Origin: Flavobacterium sp. MFBS3-15
Lineage (GTDB): Bacteria; Bacteroidota; Bacteroidia; Flavobacteriales; Flavobacteriaceae
DNA length: 64,000 nucleotides
Direction: 5' to 3'
NCBI RefSeq assembly: GCF_026107645.2
Contig: NZ_JAPCHV010000020.1
Location: 24,998 to 88,997, forward strand
The translations under genes were made by a program, and so were the position numbers. Shown in pieces: positions 20,388 through 28,964 of this stretch. The notes below the pieces were generated by a model, which saw nothing but the letters and a program-made list of their open reading frames with translations, was not told where the DNA came from and ran no database searches. How positions within the stretch are numbered: the stretch's first letter is position 1; every line of letters starts with the position of its first letter.

Positions 20388-21059
20388 ATGATACAAGACT
20401 CTACCTTCGATTTCCTCACCGACCTGAAGAACAATAACCACAGGGAATGGTTCCAGGCCAACCAAAAAAGATATGATGCCTACAAGAAGGAATACCGGCA
20501 GCTTACCGAAGCCTTTATTGCCGAAATGAGCAAGGGCGACGAGAGCCTCAGCCAGCTGGAATTCAAGGATTGTTCTTTCCGCATCAACCGGGACATCCGT
20601 TTTTCCAAGGATAAATCGCCATACAAGACCAACATGGGCATCTGGATGAGCGCGGGTTCTAAAAACACCAACCTCGCAGGCTATTACGTACATATAGAAA
20701 AGGGTGCGTCGTTCATAGCGGCGGGGATACACTGGCCGGATGCTGCCGACCTGAAAAAAGTCAGGCGGGAGATTGACGGCTTTCACGAAGACCTGGAAGC
20801 TATAGTAGACGACCCCGAATTCAAAAAATTGTACGGTGTACTGGATCGCGATGAGAACAATTCGCTAAAAACGATGCCCAAAGGCTTTGATAAAGACCAT
20901 CCTGCCATAGAATTCCTTAAGCTGAAATCTTTTACTGCAACAGCAAAGCTGGACGACAAGGACATTAGGGATAAGGACTTTGTAAAAAAGACATCAAAGA
21001 AACTATTGACATTAAAACCATTGGTTGAATTTTTAAACCGTGCGCTCACTACAGAATAA
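20388..21059 (+). CDS. DUF2461 family protein
   Basis: A 223-residue protein starting at the ATG at 20388; an in-frame TTG at 20373 is less likely. It matches what I know of the DUF2461 (TIGR02453) family: an N-terminal FDFLTDLKNNNHREWFQANQ block, then FRINRDIRFSKDKSPYKTNM, GYYVHIEKG, and a C-terminal PKGFDKDHPAIEFLKLKSF block. The family's biochemical function is unknown. It is 62 bases downstream of recF on the same strand. It carries no signal peptide or membrane segment and is probably cytosolic. Confidence 0.9.
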   Translation: MIQDSTFDFLTDLKNNNHREWFQANQKRYDAYKKEYRQLTEAFIAEMSKGDESLSQLEFKDCSFRINRDIRFSKDKSPYKTNMGIWMSAGSKNTNLAGYYVHIEKGASFIAAGIHWPDAADLKKVRREIDGFHEDLEAIVDDPEFKKLYGVLDRDENNSLKTMPKGFDKDHPAIEFLKLKSFTATAKLDDKDIRDKDFVKKTSKKLLTLKPLVEFLNRALTTE

Positions 21060-21065
21060 ATTTTA

Positions 21066-21150
21066 GCCACCAATTTCACAAATTCTACTAATTTCCGGCT
21101 GTTGGAACTAAGCCCGGCAGACAATTGGCGAAATTCGTGAAATTCGTGGC
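21066..21150. repeat. Imperfect intergenic inverted repeat (GCCAC-AATTTCAC motif)
   Basis: The left arm (21066-21094, starting GCCACCAATTTCAC) and right arm (21123-21150, ending GTGAAATTCGTGGC) are imperfect reverse complements around a short GC-richer centre. It resembles the dispersed intergenic palindromes common in Flavobacterium. The murB -7 box lies just downstream. Confidence 0.5.
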
Positions 21151-21194
21151 CAAAAGAACTCCAAAACCTTACTTTTGCATTTCAAATCACAGCC

Positions 21195-22208
21195 ATGGAA
21201 ATCATTTCAAATTATCCGCTTAAAGACCTTAATACATTCGGAATCAGTGCGTATGCAAAAGAATTTGTACAGGTAACCACTATCGCCGGACTTGCCGAAA
21301 CGCTTCGTGAGAACACAGGCAAAAAACTTTTTATCCTTGGCGGCGGAAGCAACATGCTGTTAACCAGGGATATTGATGCCCTTGTAATTCAAATAGGGCT
21401 TAAAGGCAAGGAAGTGGTTTGGGAAGATGAGGAACATGTGCATATAAAATCCATGGCAGGCGAAAACTGGCATGAGTTTGTACTCTACTGCATCGATAAA
21501 GGCTACGGCGGCATTGAGAACCTGTCACTCATACCCGGCAATGTAGGCACCACCCCAATACAGAACATCGGCGCATACGGCATCGAAATCAAAGACATAT
21601 TTGTTTCCTGCGAAGCCATGGAAATCGCAACACAGCAAGTGCGGACATTCACCAAAGAGGAATGTGAATTTGCGTACCGCGAGAGTATTTTCAAAGGCCC
21701 CCTTAAAAACAGGTACATTATCACCTCGGTCACCTTCCGGCTTACAAAGGTGCATCATAAAATAAACACTTCGTATGGGGACATAGCTGCCGAACTGGCA
21801 AAGCAGGGCATTACAGTACCAACCATAAAAGATGTAAGCAATGCGGTAACAGCCATTCGCCAAAGCAAGCTACCTGACCCGAAAGAGTTAGGCAACAGCG
21901 GCAGTTTTTTCAAAAACCCGGTTATCACTGCGGAAGAATTTGAAAAAGCATACCTTCAGCACCCCCAAATGCCCCATTACACAGTATCGGATACGATGGT
22001 AAAAGTACCGGCAGGCTGGCTTATAGAACAGAGCGGCTTTAAAGGCAAACGATTTGGTGATGCCGGTGTCCATGCCAAGCAGGCTTTGGTTATAGTAAAT
22101 TATGGCAATGCAACGGGACAGGAACTGCTCGAACTTTCTAAGAAAATTCAGGAAACCGTATTTAAAAATTTCGGCATAAATATCGAAGCCGAAGTCAACA
22201 TAATTTAA
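21195..22208 (+). CDS. murB: UDP-N-acetylenolpyruvoylglucosamine reductase
   Basis: A 337-residue flavoprotein that reduces UDP-GlcNAc-enolpyruvate to UDP-N-acetylmuramate with NADPH in cytosolic peptidoglycan precursor synthesis. Visible landmarks are the N-terminal NTFGI, the FAD-binding ILGGGSNML, SLIPGNVGTTPIQNIGAYG, the YRESIFK region, GSFFKNP with the catalytic serine, and AGWLIEQSGFKGKRFGDAGVH. Length and motif set indicate a type I MurB. A TACTTTTG -7-like box lies at 21170-21177, 17 bases before the start. A large hairpin follows the stop. Confidence 0.97.
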   Translation: MEIISNYPLKDLNTFGISAYAKEFVQVTTIAGLAETLRENTGKKLFILGGGSNMLLTRDIDALVIQIGLKGKEVVWEDEEHVHIKSMAGENWHEFVLYCIDKGYGGIENLSLIPGNVGTTPIQNIGAYGIEIKDIFVSCEAMEIATQQVRTFTKEECEFAYRESIFKGPLKNRYIITSVTFRLTKVHHKINTSYGDIAAELAKQGITVPTIKDVSNAVTAIRQSKLPDPKELGNSGSFFKNPVITAEEFEKAYLQHPQMPHYTVSDTMVKVPAGWLIEQSGFKGKRFGDAGVHAKQALVIVNYGNATGQELLELSKKIQETVFKNFGINIEAEVNII

Positions 22209-22236
22209 GCTGCGGTAAAGCATCTGAAACAGTTTA

Positions 22237-22286
22237 TTATGCCTTTTGCTTTTTTGGCCTGCAAAAAAGTAAAAGGCATAATTTTT
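22237..22286 (+). terminator. Terminator after murB
   Basis: A long inverted repeat, TTATGCCTTTT-CTTTTTTG / CAAAAAAG-AAAAGGCATAA, is followed by TTTTT. It begins 29 bases after the murB stop. Confidence 0.75.
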
Positions 22287-22473
22287 ATCCTTACATTTAA
22301 AATGTTAATTCTGAATAAAAAGAAAACTGCATTTCACGTCGTTTTTTATGCATTTCACGACATTTTTTTTCTTAATGTGTGAATTTGTTGTTGTTTTGGA
22401 GTATGAAAATCAGCCGACTGCCACCAAAGGCTGCTTTCAAACCAACCACCAATTATAACCTAAAACTAACACT

Positions 22474-23118
22474 ATGAAACTACGTTACCTTTTACCGTTT
22501 TACGTCCTCCTGATAACGGTATCTTTATGCTGCCGTAAAATATCAAGTGACAAAGAAGAAAAAGCTAAAGAAGAAAAACAGGAAACCGTAAAATCCATGG
22601 CCGCTACCGCAAGCCAGCCGATAACGGGCACACTTACACTTGACAATGCTACAGGGATGATTTATGCCAACCTTACGATTAATGTCCCAAATGCCGACTT
22701 TAAATCTGACAATGATTTCATGGTACTGGAAACAACTTCAAAATACAAAGGCATTTCCTTCCGCTATCATGATGATGAAAAAAACTCTGATGACGACGGC
22801 AACGGCACCGTACCGATGGCAGTGAGCTTTAGCTTTAAAAACGACAACAGATGGGCAGAAAATGACTCCATTAGGGTGATGAGCTTTAACGATGAGGACC
22901 ACAACATTTTTACCGGCCTGAAGCCTTATTTCGAAGAGCGTATGGAATATTTCAAAAATTCAACTACCACCTACTCTGCGCTGCTGCTTTTCAATGAGGA
23001 CTGGAACATTGCCAACCCAACCAATCCGGTAGTGCCGGGTGATAAGTCAACGAAGAAGAATTTCCTCCCGAGGATAACCCGGGATGACAGCATACTCATG
23101 CTTACTGTTAAAAAATGA
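22474..23118 (+). CDS. Putative lipoprotein, unknown function, coupled to TPR-LytTR regulator
   Basis: A 214-residue protein I do not recognise. It begins with a hydrophobic signal (RYLLPFYVLLITVSL) ending in a CC pair, compatible with a lipobox although the residues before Cys are not classical. A Lys/Glu-rich linker (DKEEKAKEEKQE) follows, then a likely beta-rich domain with several acidic stretches. Its stop overlaps the start of the next gene by 4 bases (ATGA), so translation is likely coupled. The protein is probably on the periplasmic face and could be a partner of that regulator. That link is inferred from gene arrangement only. Confidence 0.75.
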   Translation: MKLRYLLPFYVLLITVSLCCRKISSDKEEKAKEEKQETVKSMAATASQPITGTLTLDNATGMIYANLTINVPNADFKSDNDFMVLETTSKYKGISFRYHDDEKNSDDDGNGTVPMAVSFSFKNDNRWAENDSIRVMSFNDEDHNIFTGLKPYFEERMEYFKNSTTTYSALLLFNEDWNIANPTNPVVPGDKSTKKNFLPRITRDDSILMLTVKK

Positions 23119-24626
23119 AAAAAATCCTGATTTTTCTTTTGCTGGCCGGGCCGGCACTCTACGCACAAAAGCTCGACGCGTGGCTAACCCGTGAAGCCGA
23201 AGAAGACCCGCAGGCATATTTGGCGAAAGCCTCTAAAAAAAATCCGGCCACCCCTGCAGAGGCGGCCGGAAACCTTTTTGTGCTGGGCAGGTGCTATGCC
23301 AACCTCAACCAGGAGGACCTGGCGCTGAAATATTACCTGCTTTCAAAAACAGCGTTTGAAAAGCTAAAGCTTTATGAACCTGCCAAAGACCTCGCACTTG
23401 AAATACACAATGTGATTTCATCGCAGGAGAACTACGATAAATACGGAAACTGTTTCCTTGACGAATACTACAGGTATGCCAAAGAAACAGGCTCCAAGGA
23501 AAGACTGGCAAATTCGTTTAACGAATTTGGGAAGAATGCTTATTTCCAGTTTGACCCCGACAGTAAAAAAGGCACTGCCGTACTGGACAGTGCAAAGGCA
23601 ATATACATGAAAGGGCTGTTTTATGCAGCACAGGCCGAGAATACCACTACAAAAATCAAGCTGTACACCAACCTTGGCGCCCTGGAAACGACAAAAGGCA
23701 ATTTTACCATTGCCCGGCAAAACTTTGACAAGGCCCGTGAACTGGTAATGGAAACAGGTGATAAATTTGCCTTATTCACAAATTATTTCAATTACGGGAA
23801 CAGCCTGCTTTTGGAAAAAAGATATGCTGAAGCCCTGATATGGTTCCAAAAAGCGGAGCTGGTCCCTGTTCCAAAATTCAGGGAAAAAGGAAAGCGGCTG
23901 CTTTATAAAAAGATGGCAGAATCGTTTGATGCCCTTAACGACCAGCCCAACCGCCGCAAATACCAGCAACTATATCTGGACCTGGACCACAGGATTAAAG
24001 ATGAAGAGCAAAATCTTGCCATACACGACATCAATGTAAAATACCAGGTAGAGGAAAAGGACAGGCAAATATCGGCGCTGGAGCAGTTTAAGGACAAATT
24101 TTATAAGAACCGGCTTATTTTTGGCATACTGCTGTTCATGGTGTTCCTGCTGGCGCTCTACTCCTTCGTACGATGGAAGAAGCTCGACCATCACAAACGG
24201 AAGCTGGAAGTTGAAAACGAGAAGATTTTGGCAGAAAAAGAAGAAATCCTTGCAGAGAAAGAAGAAATACAGGCAGAAAAAGAGGAGATTACGGAGATTC
24301 ACAGCAAGACCGTAGAAGAGCTCGAAAAAGTAAAAGGCATTGTTACTGAAGGCTTTATAGTTTTAAAAGATAAAACCAAGCTATACCTGAACGACCTGAT
24401 GTATATTAAGTCCGACGACCACTACCTGCACGCCTTTAGCAATGACGGGAAAAGCCACTTTGTACGCGGCAAGCTCTCGCAAATACTTGAAGAGCTGCCT
24501 CCTAATTTTGTAAAGCCGCATCGCTCTTACATTGTGAATACAAACTACATCCAGTCCGTACAAATGGGTTCGCTTACACTGAAAAATAAGGAGGAACTCC
24601 CGACTTCAAGAGGCTTTAAATTATAA
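23115..24626 (+). CDS. Membrane TPR protein with C-terminal LytTR DNA-binding domain
   Basis: A 503-residue protein. A signal peptide (1-17, ending LYAQ) precedes an extracytoplasmic TPR array (about 20-330; for example NLFVLGRCYANLNQEDLALKY) and a transmembrane helix (IFGILLFMVFLLALYSFV, about 335-353). A charged coiled coil (about 355-410) repeats AEKEEI several times, and a C-terminal LytTR domain (about 415-503) carries LYLNDLMYIKSDDHYLHAF and VKPHRSYIVNTNYIQSV. The layout suggests a one-component regulator that senses in the periplasm and binds DNA while membrane-anchored. It lacks a receiver or kinase domain. Translation is coupled to the upstream lipoprotein. Confidence 0.88.
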   Translation: MKKILIFLLLAGPALYAQKLDAWLTREAEEDPQAYLAKASKKNPATPAEAAGNLFVLGRCYANLNQEDLALKYYLLSKTAFEKLKLYEPAKDLALEIHNVISSQENYDKYGNCFLDEYYRYAKETGSKERLANSFNEFGKNAYFQFDPDSKKGTAVLDSAKAIYMKGLFYAAQAENTTTKIKLYTNLGALETTKGNFTIARQNFDKARELVMETGDKFALFTNYFNYGNSLLLEKRYAEALIWFQKAELVPVPKFREKGKRLLYKKMAESFDALNDQPNRRKYQQLYLDLDHRIKDEEQNLAIHDINVKYQVEEKDRQISALEQFKDKFYKNRLIFGILLFMVFLLALYSFVRWKKLDHHKRKLEVENEKILAEKEEILAEKEEIQAEKEEITEIHSKTVEELEKVKGIVTEGFIVLKDKTKLYLNDLMYIKSDDHYLHAFSNDGKSHFVRGKLSQILEELPPNFVKPHRSYIVNTNYIQSVQMGSLTLKNKEELPTSRGFKL

Positions 24627-24682
24627 TTTGCCTTTTTGCAGATATATTTGTTTTCGCCGGCTTATAAATTAACCGTTTTCAC

Positions 24683-24690
24683 TAATTTTG
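24683..24690 (+). promoter_or_regulatory. Candidate -7 element for the glycosyltransferase/sigma operon
   Basis: TAATTTTG matches TAnnTTTG and lies 19 bases upstream of the ATG at 24710. A second match (TATATTTG) is at 24643-24650. Neither has a well-spaced TTG. Confidence 0.35.
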
Positions 24691-24709
24691 CCGCAAAATT
24701 GTAAGCCTG

Positions 24710-25816
24710 ATGCTCAACATTATTTTTTACGTTTTCGTGGCTGTTACGGCACTCCAACTTCTCTATTATTTGGGGATGTTAGGGAAATTCGCATTTGCCA
24801 AAGCACAAACTTCTACACCCAAACGCATACCGGTATCGGTAATTGTGTGTGCCAAGAACGAGGCCGAAAAGGTAAAGAAATTCGTGCCCTTGCTCGCCGC
24901 ACAGGATTATCCTGATTTTGAGATCGTACTCATAGACGATGCCTCCAGCGACGAAACCCTCGACATATTTGAGGAGTTTGAAAAGCAATACCCAAACATC
25001 AGGCTGGTTAAGGTAGCCAATAATGAAGCGTTTTGGGGCAATAAAAAATATGCGCTTACACTGGGAATCAAGGCTGCAACCAAAGAATACCTTCTTTTTA
25101 CCGATGCCGGCTGCTACCCTGCCTCTAAAGACTGGATCGCGCAGATGAGCTCGCAGTTTACTCTGAAAAAGACTATCGTGCTGGGCTATGGCGCCTATGA
25201 AAAGATAAAGGGCTCATTCCTGAACAAGATCATCCGCTTCGATGCCATGCTTTCGGCGGCACACTACTTTTCGTGGGCAAAAGCTGCAAGGCCGTATACG
25301 GGCGAATCGCGCAACCTTGCCTATAAAAGAGAGGAGTTTTTCAAGATAAACGGTTTTGTAGACCACATGAACCTTCGCACAGGTGAGGATGCCTTGTTCA
25401 TCAACCAGGCTTCCAACAAAAACAACACGACCATTTGCTTTTCACCCGAAAGCTTCACGTATTGCGAAGCCAGGCAAACCTACAAATCGTGGCGCATGCA
25501 AAAGCGAAGGGAGGTATTTACGGTAGCGTGGTTCCGCCCTTTTGACAAAATGCACATACGTTTTTTCCATATATCGCAGTTGGCATTCATAGTACTTGCC
25601 ATACTACTTTTTGCACTGCAGTACAACTGGATGATGGTGGCGCCTGTTGTAGCCGTTCGCTATCTTTGCACATGGCTGGTGATTGGCTACAGCGCATCCA
25701 AACTGCGTGAAAAAGATACCGCATGGTGGTATCCGGCTATTGAAATTATCCTTATCTTCACACAGGTGAACGTTTTCCTGACAAACATTTTTTCAAAACC
25801 TGTGCATTGGAAGTAA
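24710..25816 (+). CDS. Membrane-bound family 2 glycosyltransferase
   Basis: A 368-residue protein. An N-terminal membrane helix (about 2-24) precedes a GT-A catalytic domain with VSVIVCAKNEAEKV, IVLIDDASSDET, a DxD-like site in LFTDAGCYPAS, and the acceptor-side motif TGEDALFINQ. Two or three C-terminal membrane helices follow (LAFIVLAILLFAL and VVAVRYLCTWLVIGYSA). Such enzymes transfer a sugar from a nucleotide donor to a lipid or polysaccharide at the inner face of the membrane. The substrate cannot be told. Its last 10 bases overlap the sigma factor gene, so the two share a transcript. Confidence 0.92.
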   Translation: MLNIIFYVFVAVTALQLLYYLGMLGKFAFAKAQTSTPKRIPVSVIVCAKNEAEKVKKFVPLLAAQDYPDFEIVLIDDASSDETLDIFEEFEKQYPNIRLVKVANNEAFWGNKKYALTLGIKAATKEYLLFTDAGCYPASKDWIAQMSSQFTLKKTIVLGYGAYEKIKGSFLNKIIRFDAMLSAAHYFSWAKAARPYTGESRNLAYKREEFFKINGFVDHMNLRTGEDALFINQASNKNNTTICFSPESFTYCEARQTYKSWRMQKRREVFTVAWFRPFDKMHIRFFHISQLAFIVLAILLFALQYNWMMVAPVVAVRYLCTWLVIGYSASKLREKDTAWWYPAIEIILIFTQVNVFLTNIFSKPVHWK

Positions 25817-26367
25817 ATCCGGCAATCCAGCAAAATATCGAAAGGGCAAAAAAGGGCGACCAGGCTGCCTTTACCTTCCTTTTAGACCGCTATTGGAACG
25901 AGGTCTACGGCTTTATGCTCAAACGCACCCAAAACGAAACCGATACCGAGGATATTGCCATCGAAACCTTTGTTAAGGCCTTCGACCGCATTGCGACTTA
26001 TAATCCCGAGTATGCTTTTAATACCTGGCTGATAGCAATTGCCAAGAATGTGCATATCGACCTGTTGCGCAAAAAGAAATCGGCACATACCATCGAGATA
26101 ACCGATGAGGAGGACCGCCAGGCCTTCCGTGTGCCCGACACTTCCCCAACGGTGGAAGACCGACTCATCACCGAGCAAAATCTCTCCAGCCTGCTCAACT
26201 GCATTAAACAGCTGAAACCCCAATACCAGGAAGTGATACAGCTGCGCTATTTCCAGGAGCTCAGCTACCAGGAAATTGCCGACCAGTTGGGGGAACCCCT
26301 CAATAACGTAAAGGTAAAGCTGCTGCGCGCCAAAAAATTGCTGGCAGAAATCATTTCTAAAAAGTAG
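25807..26367 (+). CDS. ECF-type RNA polymerase sigma-70 factor
   Basis: A 186-residue sigma factor with region 2 (FTFLLDRYWNEVYGFMLKRT, DTEDIAIETFVKAFDRI, YAFNTWLIAIAKN) and region 4 (QYQEVIQLRYFQELSYQEIADQL, LNNVKVKLLRAKKLL). The start is a TTG at 25807 inside the 3' end of the glycosyltransferase gene; no in-frame ATG occurs before region 2, so TTG is the only start giving a full region 2. No anti-sigma gene is adjacent. The following gene is a TonB-type transducer on the same strand after 181 bases. Confidence 0.9.
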   Translation: MEVNPAIQQNIERAKKGDQAAFTFLLDRYWNEVYGFMLKRTQNETDTEDIAIETFVKAFDRIATYNPEYAFNTWLIAIAKNVHIDLLRKKKSAHTIEITDEEDRQAFRVPDTSPTVEDRLITEQNLSSLLNCIKQLKPQYQEVIQLRYFQELSYQEIADQLGEPLNNVKVKLLRAKKLLAEIISKK

Positions 26368-26372
26368 TTTTT

Positions 26373-26443
26373 GAGATACTGAGGTATTAAGGTGCTGAGG
26401 TGCTGATCAACTGAACTGCTAAGAAACTAAGGTACTCAGTACC
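26373..26443. repeat. Degenerate CTGAGGT/CTAAGGT intergenic repeat
   Basis: Several imperfect copies of a roughly 7-11 base unit (ctgaggta, ctgaggtg, ctaaggta) follow the sigma factor gene and end in a near-palindrome, CTAAGGTACTCAGTACCTAAG minus one base of symmetry. No ORF is present. The role is unknown. Confidence 0.4.
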
Positions 26444-26548
26444 TAAGCCCCTTCCTCCACAAACATTTATGATTTTCTTTGCAATATACTGAAACACTAT
26501 ATCGTTTTAGTGGTATAATCTGTTTTCAAACCAAAAATCACCACTATT

Positions 26549-27385
26549 ATGTCAAAAGTAAATGTATTCGACCACGGATGGATCGACCTCGTTTTTGAAG
26601 GCCGCAACCATGAGTATGGCGCCTACCAGCTGCGCAAACAGGATTCAAGGACTACCCTGCTGGCCCTTCTTTCGGGCATTGGGCTAATGGCCGCTATTGT
26701 TGCCGTACCAATGGCAATAAATTATTTTAGAACTGTTCCTATTGACATCCCTGCAGTACCAGAACTTCCTCCCATGACCGACGAGGTTTACAGGGTTATA
26801 GAACTTCCTAAAAAAGCCGACCCGGTAATTCCTGAAACTCCGGCCGCTGCCGCTCCAGCAAAAAATACGGCAACCACAAAATTCCCTCCACCGGTAGCCT
26901 CAAGTGACCCGATTGTTGAAACGCCGCCCAAAACCGATGATTTTGTAAACTCCGATCCGGGGAGCATTACTTCGGCAGGTGAAACAGTCGGCACCCCTCT
27001 TGGCAATCCGAAGGGAACCGGCCCGGCAGAAAGCACAGGAACCGGAACCGGCACTGAAACAGGCACCGGACTTGAAACACTGGCAACTGTAGACAAAATG
27101 CCCGGTTTTCCCGGTGGCATGGAAGCTTTTTACGAGCAGGTAGGCCGCAGGTACAGGGTGCCCGAACTGGATATGTCGCGCACCTTCAAAGTATATGTAT
27201 CGTTCATTGTGGAAACTGACGGTACGATGAGCGATATTAAGGTAGCCCGCGATCCCGGGCATGGACTGGGCGCTGAAGCCATACGGGTCTTAAAATCGAT
27301 AAAGACCAAGTGGACACCCGGCAAGAAAAAAGGCAAGTCGGTACGGACGGCTTACAGCCTGCCCATAACGGTTAATGTAAAATAA
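26549..27385 (+). CDS. TonB-family energy transducer
   Basis: A 278-residue protein. The Bacteroidota-type N-terminus (DLVFEGRNHEYGAYQLRK) precedes one transmembrane helix (about 36-58) and a proline-rich spacer that turns into a Gly/Thr/Glu low-complexity stretch (TGTGTGTETGTG). A C-terminal TonB domain follows (about 185-278: FKVYVSFIVETDGTMSDIKV, KTKWTPGKKKGKSVRTAYSL). It would span the periplasm and pass proton-motive energy to outer-membrane receptors. ExbB/ExbD genes are not adjacent, so its partners lie elsewhere. A strong terminator follows. Confidence 0.93.
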   Translation: MSKVNVFDHGWIDLVFEGRNHEYGAYQLRKQDSRTTLLALLSGIGLMAAIVAVPMAINYFRTVPIDIPAVPELPPMTDEVYRVIELPKKADPVIPETPAAAAPAKNTATTKFPPPVASSDPIVETPPKTDDFVNSDPGSITSAGETVGTPLGNPKGTGPAESTGTGTGTETGTGLETLATVDKMPGFPGGMEAFYEQVGRRYRVPELDMSRTFKVYVSFIVETDGTMSDIKVARDPGHGLGAEAIRVLKSIKTKWTPGKKKGKSVRTAYSLPITVNVK

Positions 27386-27389
27386 AACC

Positions 27390-27418
27390 AAAGGCCCTTT
27401 GCGGGCCTTTTTTTTTTA
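27390..27418 (+). terminator. Terminator after the TonB-family gene
   Basis: AAAGGCCC-TTTGC-GGGCCTTT is followed by nine T, starting a few bases after the stop codon. Confidence 0.9.
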
Positions 27419-27419
27419 C

Positions 27420-27890
27420 TTATTCAAATACAACCGGCAAATCGGAAACAGGTATCTTTACGATATGAAAGGGCTGTGTGATTACAGTAGCACCGGCACC
27501 GGGCCCGCCCTCCGAGCGCTCTACATCCACTACTATGCGGTCGCGGTCATTGGAGACCGATACCACATCAATGGAATAGCCGCCATACATACGCACCTCA
27601 TCGATTACCGCGATTACCCTGTAAAGCGAAAAATCGATCTCCGTTTCGGCAAAACCGGATGTATACTGGTTGAACTGGTCCATTTGCGCTTTCAGCGTGT
27701 TCCAGTCTTCAGCGTTATCAATCACCAGGTTGGCCTCAGGAACATTTTCAGCACCCATCATCTCATTCTTCCCGATTTGGGTAAATTCAACCGCAACGGG
27801 GCCATCATTAGTAGCGAGCAGCTCGCTTTCTTCGCTTTGGCATCCAAAAAGAGATAGGCCAAGAGCCATTGTCAAAATAATTCTTTTCAT
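27420..27890 (-). CDS. PrcB-like lipoprotein
   Basis: A 156-residue protein with a lipoprotein signal (TMALGLSLFGC, Cys17). The C-terminal half resembles the PrcB C-terminal domain: EIDFSLYRVIAVIDEVRMYG, GYSIDVVSVS, and the closing TVITQPFHIVKIPVSDLPV. In oral spirochaetes PrcB is a lipoprotein subunit of a surface protease complex. Here no protease gene is adjacent, so a comparable role is only a suggestion. It ends almost on the TonB-gene terminator and is divergent from lipA. Confidence 0.7.
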   Translation of the reverse strand: MKRIILTMALGLSLFGCQSEESELLATNDGPVAVEFTQIGKNEMMGAENVPEANLVIDNAEDWNTLKAQMDQFNQYTSGFAETEIDFSLYRVIAVIDEVRMYGGYSIDVVSVSNDRDRIVVDVERSEGGPGAGATVITQPFHIVKIPVSDLPVVFE

Positions 27891-27981
27891 AGCATTGAAA
27901 ATTAGTTGGTTAATATTCAGCTAATTTAACAAAAAACAAGACTACTATGCAATTTATTAAACATTTTGCCACAATGGCGGT

Positions 27982-28016
27982 TTGTGCAGCGATTATTCAA
28001 ATAAACCGTATCTTTG
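27982..28016 (+). promoter_or_regulatory. Candidate promoter of lipA
   Basis: TTG (27982-27984), 24 bases, then TATCTTTG (28009-28016), an exact TAnnTTTG. The lipA ATG is 19 bases downstream. The in-frame TTG at 28014 falls inside this element and is therefore unlikely to be the translation start. Confidence 0.5.
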
Positions 28017-28034
28017 CGGCGTAATGTTTTTACC

Positions 28035-28925
28035 ATGGAAACAGTTTTAGATACCGCACGACCTGTAGCCGCAAACGGCCAGCTGACACCCAAGCCCAAA
28101 TGGCTTCGCGTAAAGCTCCCTACAGGCCAGAAATATACCGAACTCCGCGGGCTTGTTGACAAATACAAGCTGCACACCATCTGCACCTCCGGCAGCTGCC
28201 CGAACATGGGCGAATGCTGGGGCGAGGGCACCGCAACCTTTATGATACTGGGAAACATCTGTACCCGTTCCTGCGGCTTTTGCGGCGTAAAAACCGGAAG
28301 GCCCGAAACAGTGGACTGGGATGAGCCGGAAAAAGTAGCCCGTTCCATAAAGCTCATGAACATCAAGCATGCCGTAATTACCAGCGTTGACCGCGATGAC
28401 CTGAAAGACGGCGGCTCAATAATCTGGGGCGAAACGGTGAAGGCCATCCGCAGGATGAACCCCAACACCACCCTTGAAACCCTGATACCCGACTTCCAGG
28501 GTATAGAGCGCAACATAGACCGCATCATTGCTGTAGCTCCCGAAGTGGTTTCGCACAACATGGAAACCGTGAAAAGGCTCACCCGCGAGGTGCGCATACA
28601 AGCAAAATACGAGCGCAGCCTTGAGGTATTGCGTTACCTGAAGGACAACGGCATCAACCGTACCAAGTCGGGCATCATGCTTGGCCTGGGCGAAACGGAA
28701 GAAGAAGTGCTGCAAACCATGCACGACCTGCGCGCCGTAAACCTCGACGTGCTTACCATTGGCCAGTACCTGCAGCCGAGCAAAAAGCACCTGCCGGTTA
28801 AGGAATTCATCACTCCCGGGCAATTCGAAAAATATGAGAAGATAGGGCTTGAGCTTGGATTCCGCCATGTGGAAAGCGGGGCTTTGGTACGCTCATCGTA
28901 TAAGGCGCAGAAGCATATTCTTTAA
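28035..28925 (+). CDS. lipA: Lipoyl synthase
   Basis: A 296-residue radical-SAM enzyme that inserts two sulfur atoms into octanoyl chains on lipoyl-dependent carrier proteins. Both Fe-S sites are visible: the auxiliary cluster cysteines in [13 protein letters not shown] (about 48-59) and the radical-SAM CxxxCxxC in CTRSCGFC (about 76-83). The C-terminal block [11 protein letters not shown] is also typical, with the conserved serine that ligates the auxiliary cluster. The start is the ATG at 28035, which removes seven in-frame codons overlapping the promoter. gap follows 39 bases downstream. Confidence 0.97.
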   Translation: METVLDTARPVAANGQLTPKPKWLRVKLPTGQKYTELRGLVDKYKLHTICTSGSCPNMGECWGEGTATFMILGNICTRSCGFCGVKTGRPETVDWDEPEKVARSIKLMNIKHAVITSVDRDDLKDGGSIIWGETVKAIRRMNPNTTLETLIPDFQGIERNIDRIIAVAPEVVSHNMETVKRLTREVRIQAKYERSLEVLRYLKDNGINRTKSGIMLGLGETEEEVLQTMHDLRAVNLDVLTIGQYLQPSKKHLPVKEFITPGQFEKYEKIGLELGFRHVESGALVRSSYKAQKHIL

Positions 28926-28964
28926 AAAGTTTAAAGTTGACGGTTCACGGTTGACAGTTTAGAA

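Noticed and set aside
26373..26443. The CTGAGGT repeat as an operator array for the sigma factor
   Set aside because: The units are irregular in spacing and sequence, and they lie after, not before, the sigma gene. I keep it only as an unexplained repeat.
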